This document shows, in pieces, positions 28,145 through 37,700 of a stretch of 64,000 nt of DNA. The notes under the pieces were generated by a model. It did not search any database and was not told the DNA's origin. It worked only from the letters and a program-made list of their open reading frames with translations. A program made the translations under genes and the position numbers. The stretch is taken from NCBI RefSeq assembly GCF_030504645.1, contig NZ_JAUKWQ010000009.1, positions 1 through 64,000 on the forward strand, in the 5' to 3' direction. This DNA comes from Rhizobium oryzicola. Lineage in GTDB: Bacteria; Pseudomonadota; Alphaproteobacteria; Rhizobiales; Rhizobiaceae. Position 1 is the first letter of the stretch; each line of letters begins with the position of its first letter.

Positions 28145-28493
28145 CGCGAACCTCCACGTAATCGAGAATGCCGGGAATGGGGACGCTCGGCTTGCGCACA
28201 GTGATGGCAGCCCGGCGGATCAACGGAAACCGCTCACACAGCGCCACCGCTATATCATTGGCCAGCGCCTCGATCAGCGAGCGCCGCGTCTGGGTCACCA
28301 CCTGCTCAATAACCGTAAAGGCGTGGCCGTAGTGAACGGTTTCATCCAGCCTGTCGTCGGTCAGCGCATCGCTGATAGGGACATCCAGTTCTGCGTCCAC
28401 GAAGAAACGCTGACCGAGGGCCGCCTCCTCGGCAAGGACACCATGTCTGGCGTAAAAGGCGCAGTTCTTCAGCGTGATGGTGTAGACACTCAT
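28128..28493 (-). CDS. folB: Dihydroneopterin aldolase
   Basis: Cleaves dihydroneopterin to the hydroxymethyl pterin and glycolaldehyde in folate synthesis. The 121-residue sequence has the tunnel-fold N-terminus (ITLKNCAFYARHGVLAEE, with the active-site Glu) and the conserved VRVRK-like AAITVRKPSVPIPG block near the C-terminus carrying the catalytic Lys. Its start overlaps the folP stop by 3-4 bases (ATGA), and its 3-prime end overlaps folK, so the three genes form a tightly coupled operon. Confidence 0.95.
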   Translation of the reverse strand: MSVYTITLKNCAFYARHGVLAEEAALGQRFFVDAELDVPISDALTDDRLDETVHYGHAFTVIEQVVTQTRRSLIEALANDIAVALCERFPLIRRAAITVRKPSVPIPGILDYVEVRVEHRP

Positions 28494-29347
28494 GCTCTCA
28501 TCTTTCTCTGAGCCGCCAATACCGCATCAGCCAGACGCAGGGCGTCGCGATTGCCCGGAATTTCGTGAACGCGAAAAATCACGGCACCCGCCACCCTCAA
28601 CAGGGCAGTCGTGGCCGCAGTTCCGACATCCCGCTGATCAGCCGCCTCGCGCTCGGTGATTGCACCGATAAAGCGCTTGCGGGACGTACCGGCAAGAAGC
28701 GGCAAGCCGAACCGTTGCAGTTCGTGGAATCGCGCCATTAGCTCGGTATTTTCCGCGACATCTTTTGCGAAGCCAAAACCTGGGTCCAGAACGATGCGGT
28801 CTCGTCCAATCCCGGCCCTTTCGGCCATCTCGATCGATGTCTTCAGAAATACATCCTGGTCGGCAATCACATCTGTCAATTTGTGGCGCTCGCGCCCGGT
28901 ATGCATGATCACAACACCCGCGCCAGCCTCCGCCACGACGCGCGCCATGTCCGGGTCGCGTTGCAGCCCGTACACGTCATTGACGATATGGGCTCCGGCC
29001 GCGAGTGCCCGCTTTGCCGTCTCCGCGCGGTAGGTGTCGACAGAAATCACCGCATCGGTCTGACGCGCAAGTGCCTCGATGACCGGTAGCACCCTCGCCT
29101 GCTCTTCCGCGGCATCGACGGGGTCAGCATTCGGCTTGGTCGACTCTCCGCCGATGTCGAGGATAACGGCGCCCTGTTTGACACAGGTCAGCGCATGCTC
29201 AACCGCGGCTGCCGCGGAAGCGTGACGACCGCCATCGGAAAAGGAATCCGGTGTCACGTTGACAATGGCCATGAGATGGCCCGCCGCCCCAAGCGCGAGC
29301 TGCCTCCCGCCGCCAACCCGCCAGACGCTGTTGCAGTTAAACGTCAC
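28490..29347 (-). CDS. folP: Dihydropteroate synthase
   Basis: Condenses p-aminobenzoate with the pterin pyrophosphate and is the sulphonamide target. Both family signatures are present: MAIVNVTPDSFSDGG near the N-terminus and DIGGESTKP. The PABA/sulpha loop region ends LAGTSRKRFIG. I start at GTG 29347, which has GAGG 6 bases upstream; the open frame to 29437 would add 30 non-conserved residues. It is first in folP-folB-folK and is divergent from the DUF922 gene. Confidence 0.96.
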   Translation of the reverse strand: MTFNCNSVWRVGGGRQLALGAAGHLMAIVNVTPDSFSDGGRHASAAAAVEHALTCVKQGAVILDIGGESTKPNADPVDAAEEQARVLPVIEALARQTDAVISVDTYRAETAKRALAAGAHIVNDVYGLQRDPDMARVVAEAGAGVVIMHTGRERHKLTDVIADQDVFLKTSIEMAERAGIGRDRIVLDPGFGFAKDVAENTELMARFHELQRFGLPLLAGTSRKRFIGAITEREAADQRDVGTAATTALLRVAGAVIFRVHEIPGNRDALRLADAVLAAQRKMRA

Positions 29348-29453
29348 GGTTGACCTCAATCCCTTCCACACACAGAGAATTTCGCCACGACCCGTTGCGA
29401 ACGAAACGGCTATGCCCCAAGCTTTGGGCAACTTCAATGTCGCAGGCCAAAGA

Positions 29454-30071
29454 ATGTCGTTTCAGCTGAGCCGTCCTCTGCTTTCTGCAGCCTGCCTCGT
29501 GCTCTGCGCCATCGCGACGCCCGCATTGTCGGAGCCGCGGATCACCAAGACCTACAGCTATTTCACCATTGGCGGGCGCACCGCTGAAGAACTGGACGCT
29601 GAACTCGGCCGCAGGGGACCGCAGACCAACCACGCAGGCTTCCGCCACCCGGGCGCGACGGAAATCAGCTTCGGCGGCGACGTGACCTATCTGGAGGGCA
29701 GCCGCCGGTGCTCCGTCGGAGGCGTGCGGGTCACATTGAAAACGCGCATCATTCTGCCGCGCTGGAAAAATCGGAACAAGGCAGAGCCGACGCTCGGTCT
29801 GATCTGGGATACACTCTCCGCCGACATCAAGCGGCATGAGGAGCGCCATGCGGAAATCGCCCGCGGCCACGCACGCGATCTCGAGCGCACGCTGCTTGAA
29901 CTGCAGCCAGCGGCAAATTGCGATATTCTGGAGAAGCAGGCGGGCCAGATCACGCAACGTATCATTCAAAAACATGATGAGGATCAGCAGCGGTTCGACC
30001 GCGTGGAAGCGGCCAATTTCGACGCCCGCATGATGCGCCTTTTGCAGTATCGCTCCAGCCGTTCACGCTAA
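29454..30071 (+). CDS. Secreted DUF922 protein with an HExxH-like motif
   Basis: A 205-residue exported protein. It has a signal peptide of about 26 residues (ends ATPALS before EPRITK) and the DUF922 fold with the FTIGGRTAEELDAEL start. The motif HEERH at residues 128-132, within IKRHEERHAEIARGH, resembles a zinc-metalloprotease HExxH site, as is usual in this family; protease activity has not been shown from sequence. Cys86 and Cys155 may form a disulphide. ATG 29454 was chosen because the signal peptide starts there. It is divergent from folP. Confidence 0.75.
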   Translation: MSFQLSRPLLSAACLVLCAIATPALSEPRITKTYSYFTIGGRTAEELDAELGRRGPQTNHAGFRHPGATEISFGGDVTYLEGSRRCSVGGVRVTLKTRIILPRWKNRNKAEPTLGLIWDTLSADIKRHEERHAEIARGHARDLERTLLELQPAANCDILEKQAGQITQRIIQKHDEDQQRFDRVEAANFDARMMRLLQYRSSRSR

Positions 30072-30244
30072 CTGCTTCAGGCAGCCGGCCCGCACGAAGT
30101 TAGGATAGAGAATCACTTCCTTGCGCGAAGCTGGCGCAAGACCCAGCGAATTATCGGCAAAATCTACTAATAGATTGATTGCGAAATCGCTCATATAGTG
30201 AAGCTATTGATAGAGACGAACCACGAGGCCCTATCAAAGATAGA

Positions 30245-30285
30245 ATCCGCTGTCGCCTCCGAGGCGGCGTGAGGCGACAGCGGAT
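30245..30285. repeat. 15-bp perfect hairpin in the gene-free region
   Basis: ATCCGCTGTCGCCTC (30245-30259) and GAGGCGACAGCGGAT (30271-30285) are exact complements with an 11-base GC-rich loop. It is the strongest of the series in this interval. The next T run (TTTT) comes only about 12 bases later, so a terminator role is uncertain. Confidence 0.6.
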
Positions 30286-30434
30286 ATCATCTCTCGGCTT
30301 TTCCGGCGCATTGGCGCCCAGTGAAATTCAGTACACGAATTCAGTCACTGTCCGAGTTTTCCGGCGTTCTCCCGGCGTATCAGATCACCCACGGAGTTTT
30401 CCTCCCTCTCCTGTTGGGCGATGCGCCCGCCTTG

Positions 30435-30476
30435 GCCTCGCTTGTCGCGTCAGCGTCCGGCGAGGCACCTTTTTTT
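30435..30476 (+). terminator. Rightward terminator-like hairpin with T run
   Basis: GCCTCGC (30435-30441) pairs with GCGAGGC (30460-30466) and is followed by ACC and seven T. The T run lies on the + strand, so it serves a rightward transcript from the DUF922 gene or from a small RNA in this interval. It is not placed to serve the leftward ferredoxin gene. Confidence 0.55.
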
Positions 30477-30482
30477 CTGGCG

Positions 30483-30803
30483 TCAGCCCTGGCGTTCCGG
30501 CACGCTCACCACAAGCCCATCCAGCTCTGGTTTGATCTTGATCTGACAGGACAGACGCGAATTGGGACGCACATCTACCGCAAAATCGAGCATGTCTTCT
30601 TCCATCGGCTGTGGCCCGCCGACTTTCTCGGTCCAGGCCTCATCCACATAGACATGACAGGTGGCGCAGGCACAGGCGCCGCCACATTCTGCATCAATCC
30701 CTGGTACCGAATTGCGCACAGCATTTTCCATGACCGTGGAGCCCGGCTCTGCATTGAGTTCGAAACGGGTTCCGTCGAAGGCGACAATGGTGATCTGTGT
30801 CAT
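30483..30803 (-). CDS. 2Fe-2S ferredoxin, adrenodoxin type
   Basis: A 106-residue soluble electron carrier of the adrenodoxin/putidaredoxin class. The cluster ligands are Cys40, Cys46 and Cys49 (CX5CX2C within [14 protein letters not shown]) and Cys86 in RLSCQIK, the vertebrate/ISC-type pattern. Such ferredoxins serve P450 systems, haem A synthesis or iron-sulphur assembly. No partner reductase or P450 lies in the window, so the client is unknown. It is downstream of the Hpt gene on the same strand with a 111-base gap. Confidence 0.92.
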   Translation of the reverse strand: MTQITIVAFDGTRFELNAEPGSTVMENAVRNSVPGIDAECGGACACATCHVYVDEAWTEKVGGPQPMEEDMLDFAVDVRPNSRLSCQIKIKPELDGLVVSVPERQG

Positions 30804-30914
30804 GGAAGAAGTCCTGGCGTGAATGTGAAAGAGGCGGCGATGTCTTCCGACAATTCGCCGCCTCAGTCAACGTTTTGCGCCGCACGCGGCGTGTCCGAAT
30901 GGTGCGCTAAGCGC

Positions 30915-31283
30915 TTATCGGGACAGCTTTAGAATGAAGTTCTCGGCCTCTACCACCGATGCTCCAAGCGCCGCAAGCAAAGCGGCATCCTTGCTGGATG
31001 CTTCGACGGCTTCACAGTAGGAGGCAACGCGGAAGGCGCCGACAGCATTGGCAGCGCTGCGGAGGCGATGCGCCGCAGCACTGATCGCATCTGGTGATCC
31101 CTGACCGATCTCCTGCAGGGCCGCGCGCGCCTGGCGTGCAAACAGATGCAGAACCTCGATCTCCAGGTTCTTGTCTCCCATGGTCTGAACGGCCAGATGA
31201 ACAAGATCGATGGGGCGCGAATTGGAGGGTGTAGCACCCCGGGCATTATCCGGAGCTTCGAATGCAATACTGACCGCAGCCAT
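30915..31283 (-). CDS. Hpt-domain phosphotransfer protein
   Basis: A 122-residue, nearly all-helical protein made of a single histidine-phosphotransfer domain. The phosphorylatable residue is His72 in AAHRLRSAANAVGA, with the helix-pair pattern of Hpt four-helix bundles around it. It lacks any kinase or receiver domain and must work with a separate hybrid kinase and response regulator. It is not ChpT, which is larger and HisKA-like. It is divergent from the giant coiled-coil gene, and the shared 459-base region may couple their expression. The partner kinase cannot be told. Confidence 0.82.
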   Translation of the reverse strand: MAAVSIAFEAPDNARGATPSNSRPIDLVHLAVQTMGDKNLEIEVLHLFARQARAALQEIGQGSPDAISAAAHRLRSAANAVGAFRVASYCEAVEASSKDAALLAALGASVVEAENFILKLSR

Positions 31284-31742
31284 GTACCGTTTTTCCCGTT
31301 GTTATGTCCTGAAGCCCAGTCTCGCTGGGCGCCGTCGCTATCCCGTTAAATTCCGGCACAATCGCGGCATCAATTTCGGGCTATGGTTAATTTCCGCTAA
31401 CTACAGCGGATGAAACGGGAAATTGCGGGTACCGGGGTTTAAATTCTGTTAACAAGGGTCAATTGCCACAGCCTCATATGCGGTCATAATTGTGTATGGT
31501 GACCGAATGTGCCACTACAGTACGATTGGAAGAGGTGTAGACTACCCGTCTGCGCCCTTTGAATTGCATCGGTAAGGGCGCGCCGTATAACAGGTTGGCT
31601 GCGCGTTTACCGGATCTTAGAGTGTGCGGGCTGCAAGGATGCGTTAAGCGCATCGTGGAGCCTGAAGGCTGATCATCGGTGGAGCTCAAGCGGCGGAGCA
31701 CCCGGTCGTCTGCCGGAAGAGTGAGTAGCGAGGCGTAACCGC
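31284..31742. other. 459-base divergent region between the Hpt gene and the GPR-like gene
   Basis: No coding signal is convincing. It contains a GCCCAG/CTGGGC hairpin at 31314-31330 in the Hpt leader and a GATGCG/CGCATC hairpin at 31638-31654 near the giant gene. Two CtrA-like motifs lie at 31387-31401 and 31438-31453. The presumed rightward leader is long. GAGG about 10 bases before ATG 31743 is the probable ribosome site. Confidence 0.5.
31387..31453. promoter_or_regulatory. Two TTAA/TAAC-containing motifs resembling CtrA sites
   Basis: TTAA-TTTCCG-CTAAC at about 31387-31401 and TTTA-AATTCTG-TTAAC at 31438-31453 both approximate the CtrA consensus TTAA-N7-TTAAC, each with one deviation in sequence or spacing. 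They lie in the divergent promoter region. This is suggestive only. Confidence 0.3.
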
Positions 31743-34700
31743 ATGGCGAAGAACCCGATTAACGAGTCGATCGACGAAACCGCCTTCCAGGCGCTGGAAG
31801 ACGCGCTGAAAGTCGACTTCAATGAAGAGCCGACGCCAAAGCCTCAAAGCAGCAAGCCAGCCCCTTCTTCTCGGGAGTCGTCCGTGGCGGACAAAACGCA
31901 GCAGCGTCCCGCATCCCAACCCCGCCGGACGCGAGCGGCGGAAACACCCGTGCGCCAGCAGACCGCCGAACCCACACCCGCCAAATCGCCCGCCTTCGAA
32001 CCTGCCAATGACAGCGGACGCCGCAACGCCAATGCGATTCTGAGATCGCTTGAAAACGGCTCGATGCGCTCCGCCATTCGCAACGCCTCGATCATCTCCG
32101 TACTTTGGACAGTTGCCGGCGTTGGCCTCGGCCATCTGCTTTATGGATCGCAGCTCTGGCATATCGCATCGCTGGCCGACCTTTTGGCAATGCCGGGCGT
32201 TGTGGCGATCTTTGTCGGCATCGTCGTGCCGGTCATGCTTTTCTTCGCCTTCGCCATCATGATGGCCCGGGCCCACGATCTTCGCAACGCAGCCCGCTCC
32301 ATGGCGGAAGTGGCACTTCGCCTCGCCGAGCCGGAGACCATCGCGTCCGAGCGGATCATGTCGGTCGGACAGGCCGTGCGCCGCGAAGTCTCCGCCATGA
32401 ACGAGGGCATCGAGCGCACCATCGCGCGCGCCACCGAACTGGAAACGCTGGTTCACTCGGAAGTGACGGCGCTGGAACGCAGCTACGCCGACAACGAATT
32501 GCGTGTGCGCGGTCTGGTCCACGAACTGGGCAGCGAGCGCGACGCGATCGTCAACCATGCGGAGCGCATCCGCTCCTCCATCGTCGGCGCCCATGACCAG
32601 CTCAAGGAAGAACTGTCTCTCGCAACGGAAGAAATCGCCGTTCGTCTCGCCACATCGGGCGAAGCCTTCGCCTCGATGATCGACACCCGCGCTGCTGTGC
32701 TGATGGAACGCTCCAATCAGGCTGGCGAAGCCCTTGGCTCGCTGCTTGCCGCGAAGACGGAAAGCCTGCTCAGCGCCTTCAAGACCTCGGGCTCGACACT
32801 CACGAGCGAGCTGGATGACCGTCTAGAGAAGCTGACCTCATCCCTGTCCAAGCACGGCAACGACATCGTCAGCCAGTTCGAGACGCGCGCTTCGACGCTC
32901 AATGCAAGCACCGAAAAGCTGAATACGGCGCTCGCCGAGCGCACCCGCATGCTCAACGAGACTCTGGTCGCACGCACCCGTGAGATCACCGAAAGCCTGA
33001 ATGAGGGCGAGCGCGGCATTACCGGCTCACTGAACACGGTTCTTTCGAACCTCAACCGTTCGCTCGACGACAAGACCAAGTCGTTCCGCCAGAGCCTGCA
33101 GAATGCAGCCGATGACACGGTCATGGATCTCGACCTGCGTACGGGCCTCTTCGAAGAGCGTCTGCAGGGTACGATCAGTCAGATGAGCGCGACCTTCGAC
33201 ACGGGCCTTTCGACCTTCACGAGCGCCTTCGACCAGCGCGCCGGTTCGCTCGAAACGAAGCTGACCGAGAGCCTCTCGCGCATCAACGAGACTGTCTCAG
33301 GCGGCTCGCGGTCCATCGAAGGTATCCTGAGCACCAGCATCGATCGCCTGGGCTCCACCCTCACCGATCAGTCATTCGCCATTGCCACGACCTTGGGCAC
33401 CGGCCAGGAAATGATCGAAAGCACGCTGGACAGCGGAACGCGCCAGCTCGGCGACACGCTTTCCACCCATACGCAGTCTCTTGGTTCGGATCTGGATGCG
33501 CGCAGCCGTGAACTCGCCGAGCAGTTCGAAAGCCGCAGCCGAGCTCTGAGCGAACATTTCGATAGCGGCAGCCGCCTTCTGGTTTCCGATATCGACGAGC
33601 GCAATCGCAGCCTCGTCAGCGACATCGACAGCCGCACCCGCGAACTGACAGGTGCGCTGGCCGCCCGTAGCGCCGAAATCACCGACGCCCTTGGCAATGC
33701 GCATCAGCGTATCGACAGCGTGATGAGCGAGCAGGGCAGCGCCCTCTTCACCGCCATCTCGGAAAGCCAGTCCCGCTTCGAGCAAAACCTCACAACCCGT
33801 TCCAGCGCTATCATTGACGCCGTCACCGGTGGTCAGCAGCGCTTCGCGGAAGTGTTGGATGAAAAGGCCGCCAGCCTGCAACAGGTCGTTTCCGGTGCGC
33901 CGGAACGTCTCGCGGGTGTTCTCGATAGCCGCATCGAAACCATGGCGCAAACGCTTTCGGAAGGGCATCAGCGCATTGAGGGCGATCTCGGTCGCCGCAT
34001 GTCCGATCTCGGCGAAATCGTCGGAGGCGCAAGCGAACGTGTGGGGGCAGCACTCGACAGCCGTCTTGAAGCTTTGAACCAGACGCTTGCCGACGGGCAT
34101 CAGCGCATTGAGGGCGATCTCGGCCGCCGCATGTCTGATCTCGGCGAAATCGTCGGTGGCGCCAGCGACCGGGTGGGCGCAGCGCTCGACAGCCGTCTCG
34201 AGACCCTCAGCCAGACACTGGCAACCAGCCATCAGCGCATCGAAGGAGACCTTGGTCGTCGTATTTCCGATCTTGGCGAAATCGTCAGCGGTGCGAGCGA
34301 ACGCATCGGCGATGTCCTTGACGATCGCACCATGGCGCTCACGGCAACGATCGCGCTCAGCGAAGATCGCCTCACCGGCGCGATCGACGAGAAGACATCA
34401 ACCCTGATGGAGACGGTCGAAAAAGCCGACAGCCGGATCGAAGACGCCTTTGCCGCACGTGCTGATGCCATTCGTGCGGCCTATGCCGACAATCAGGCGC
34501 TTCTGGATCACGCGCTGGAAACGCGCAATGCGGAGCTTTCACGCCTACTCGAAAATGGTAGTTCCAGTGTCGAGCGCACACTGGAAACAGGGACGCTGCG
34601 TCTGGAAACGTCCCTGTCGCAGAATGCCCAGCGCATTGAAAATACGCTGACCGACAATGTCGAGCGGATCGACACCAGCCTGCTCGGCGCAGTTTTGCAG

Positions 34701-37700
34701 GTCGAGACTGTTATTGCCACCGGCGAAGAACGTCTGGGCGGAATCGTCGACAGCGCGAGCGGGCGTATTGCCGACACGCTGGATGCTGGCTCGAATGGTC
34801 TGCAGTCTGCGCTTGATGCGCGTCAGGCACGTATCCAAGCCACGCTCGAACAGACATCCGATCGTCTCCAGGGCACCCTCGACCAGGGCACTGACCGCCT
34901 TCAGGGCACGATCGATTATGGCACCGAACGCCTGCAAGGCACTTTGGATAGCCGGCATGAGCGCTTCCGCGACACGCTCGAACAGAGCGAGGCGCGCATG
35001 CAGGGCACATTGGATGCCCGCCATGAGCGCTTCCGTGACACCCTGGAACAGGGCCAGGAGCGTATGCAGGATACGCTGGAGACCAACCACCAGCGCCTGC
35101 AGGATACGCTGGAAAGCCGTCGCGCGATGATCGGCTCAACGCTGAGCGACGCGCAAGAGCAACTCGGCGAGATGCTGATGGATCAGGCAACCTCCATCGG
35201 CACAACGATCGCGACAAGCACCGGCATGCTGGAAATGTCGATGGAAGCGCAACAGGATGCGTTGCGGCAGGTCATCGACGGCGCTGGTACCGAGCTCGAA
35301 GGCCGTCTGCGCGATACTGCAGGCGACCTCACGGGCAAACTGGTGGATGCTGCGCGCGAAATTACCGCCTCAGCAGACCAGTTCTCCAGCCGTGTCGAAC
35401 AGACCGTCGGCGGCGTATCGTCGGCTCTTGATGATGCGGGTCGTCGCATCGAAGGCACGTTCGGTGGCCTTGAAGACCGCATCCGCAACCAGGTGGGCGA
35501 AGTGTCGGGCATGGTCAGCGGCGTCGGCCGCGAATTGTCCGAAACGCTGGCGCAGCGCACAGCTGAGCTGGAGCGTGTCAACCAGGAGAATGCAGAGCGT
35601 CTGGCCGCAGCATTCGACACTGGCACCGCCCGCTTCGAAGAGCGCCTGTCCACCATGGATCGCGCTCTCAATATCGGTCTCGACAATGTCAGCCGCACCA
35701 TCGAAGGCCGCGCCTCGGCGCTTGCGTCTTCGTTGCGAGACGCCGTCACCAGTGCGGCCCAGGAGCTGGATGGCGAGGCACTGCGCTCTGCCGAGGCCTT
35801 GGCAAAGGTCGGGCAGCAGTTTGCCGAGGAAGTCACATCGCGCAATGCAGACTTCGCACGCGCCATTGAAGATCGCACCAACGAAATCGCCGGCCGCCTC
35901 AGCGAGACGCAGACGCGTCTTGCAGGTCAAGCTGCCGATGTCGCCGGCGCATTTTCGGATGCCGGCAATTCCATCATCAGCAAGATCTCCGAAGCCGAGG
36001 CGCTGGTTCAGCGCCAGGTTGGCTCGATTTCCGAAGCCTTGGGCGAAGCGGAGCGCAATCTGGATGCCCGCGGTGCGTCGATCCGTTCCTCGCTCGCTGA
36101 AGCCGCTGCCACCATCGACGAGACCCTGCGCAATGTCGATCAGACCCTGGAAGGCCGCAGCGAAAACATCCGCTCGTCGCTGACCCAGACAGCCGGTGAA
36201 ATCAACGCCGCTATCGACGCGGTCGACAAGGCCTTGGAAGCCCGCGGCGAAGCTATTCGCGCGGCCCTCGACAATCGCTCGCGCGAACTCAACTCCATGC
36301 TGGCATCGCGGTCCGCGGAACTCTCGCGCCTCATCGAGGAGCAGGCAAAGCCGATGGTCGAGGAATATTCCTCTGCCGGACGCAGCGCCGCCGAACGTTT
36401 GGCCTCCGCGGCCGACCAGAGCGCGGAGCGCCTCGTTGCAGCCGCCGAAGTCAGCTCGCAGCGCCTGCGTCAGGAGAATGCATCGCTGGTGGAAGCCATT
36501 ACGGCGCGCACCAATGAGACGCTGGCCGCGATCTCGGAACGCACGCAGCAAGCAGCCGGCACCATCCGGGGTGCCGAGCAGAGCCTGGCCGGCAGCGTGA
36601 ACAGCTTGATCTCCCGCCTGGAAGACAGCAACTCCGGCATCGCCTCGCTCGTCGAAGCAGCGGCTCGCGAAATCGGCGTTGCCGTCGAGCGTGCCTCTGC
36701 GGAACTTGGTGCGGCTGATCAGAAGCTCGACCAGACTGCAGCACGCTTCACGCACTCGGCAAGCAATGCAGCGGACATGGTCTCCAGCTCCAGCCGCCTC
36801 CTCGAAACCAATGTCGAGCGCCTCACGCAGGTGTCCGGAAACACGCTCAGCCAGGTCGGCGGCATTGTCGGCCAGTTCGACGATTATGCCAAGGTGCTTG
36901 GTCAGGCCTCGCAGCTTCTCGGCGCTGCACAGTCCAACCTCGTCAGCACGCTCTCGGAACGTCAGGACGCGCTGCGGGCACTGTCCGCCGGTCTCGTCAA
37001 GCGCTCCGAGGAAATCGAAGCGAACATGCGCAACCTGTCTGCTGTGGTCGATGGCGCCTTCCAGCGCGCCGAAGAACGCTCCGCGGAAGTCGGCACGCAT
37101 CTGCGCTCCAGCATCCAGTCGTCCTTTACGGATATCGATCAGTCGCTGGCACAGACGCAGCAGCGTGCGGATGCCACGGCAGCCGGCATGCGTGCGGCCC
37201 TCACCGGCGCTGGCGAGGAAGCAACGCGTGCCATCGAAGCAACGCTCACCGACGCCGAGCGCCGCTCGCGCGAACTGGCTGAGCGCATGCGCAGCGGCAT
37301 TTCCGGCTCGCTGTCCGATGTCGAGCGCATGCTGACCGAAGCCGCCGGCAAGTCCGACGCTGCCGCGCAGCAGCTACGCGACACGCTGCGCCAGTCCGTC
37401 GAGGAAGCCATCGGCCGCTTCTCCGGCGCAACGGATGAGATCCGCCGCTCCGCCAACGAGATCCGCCAGGAGCTGGACAGCACACGCTCGGAACTCAAGC
37501 GTGGCGCATTCGACCTGCCGGAAGAGGCCAAGGAGAGTGCTGCCGCCATGCGCCGCGCCGTGTCCGAGCAGATCAAGGCGCTGCAGGATATCTCTGCGCT
37601 GGTCGGTCGCTCGGCGCAGCAGTTGGAAGTATCTGCCCCGGCGCCCGCTCCTGTCGCAGCACCTGTTATCCGACAGGCACCTGCCCCGCAGCACGCCGCT

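Larger units (their letters stand above)
30072..30482. other. 411-base gene-free region dense in hairpins (candidate structured RNA)
   Basis: No reading frame here looks coding. At least seven inverted repeats stand in series: 30120-30140, 30161-30176, 30207-30237, 30245-30285, 30305-30318, 30319-30350 and 30435-30466. The last is followed by a T run. A pyrimidine-rich TTTTCCTCCCTCTCCTG at about 30398-30414 is complementary to ribosome-binding sequences. A 10-base repeat TTTTCCGGCG occurs twice (about 30298 and 30358). The layout suits a 3-prime untranslated region or a small regulatory RNA on the + strand. Confidence 0.5.

Noticed and set aside
30321..30932. 203-codon + strand frame over the hairpin region and the ferredoxin gene
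   Set aside because: Most of it is antisense to a clear 2Fe-2S ferredoxin, and the rest runs through inverted repeats. Codon use is not coding-like.
31474..31701. 75-codon open frame on the - strand in the Hpt/GPR divergent region
   Set aside because: Its protein is Arg/Ser/Thr-rich with no family pattern, it has no ribosome site, and it covers a region that looks regulatory.
35370..37100. 576-codon - strand frame inside the giant coiled-coil gene
   Set aside because: Repetitive coding sequence leaves its complement open; there is no ribosome site or family match.
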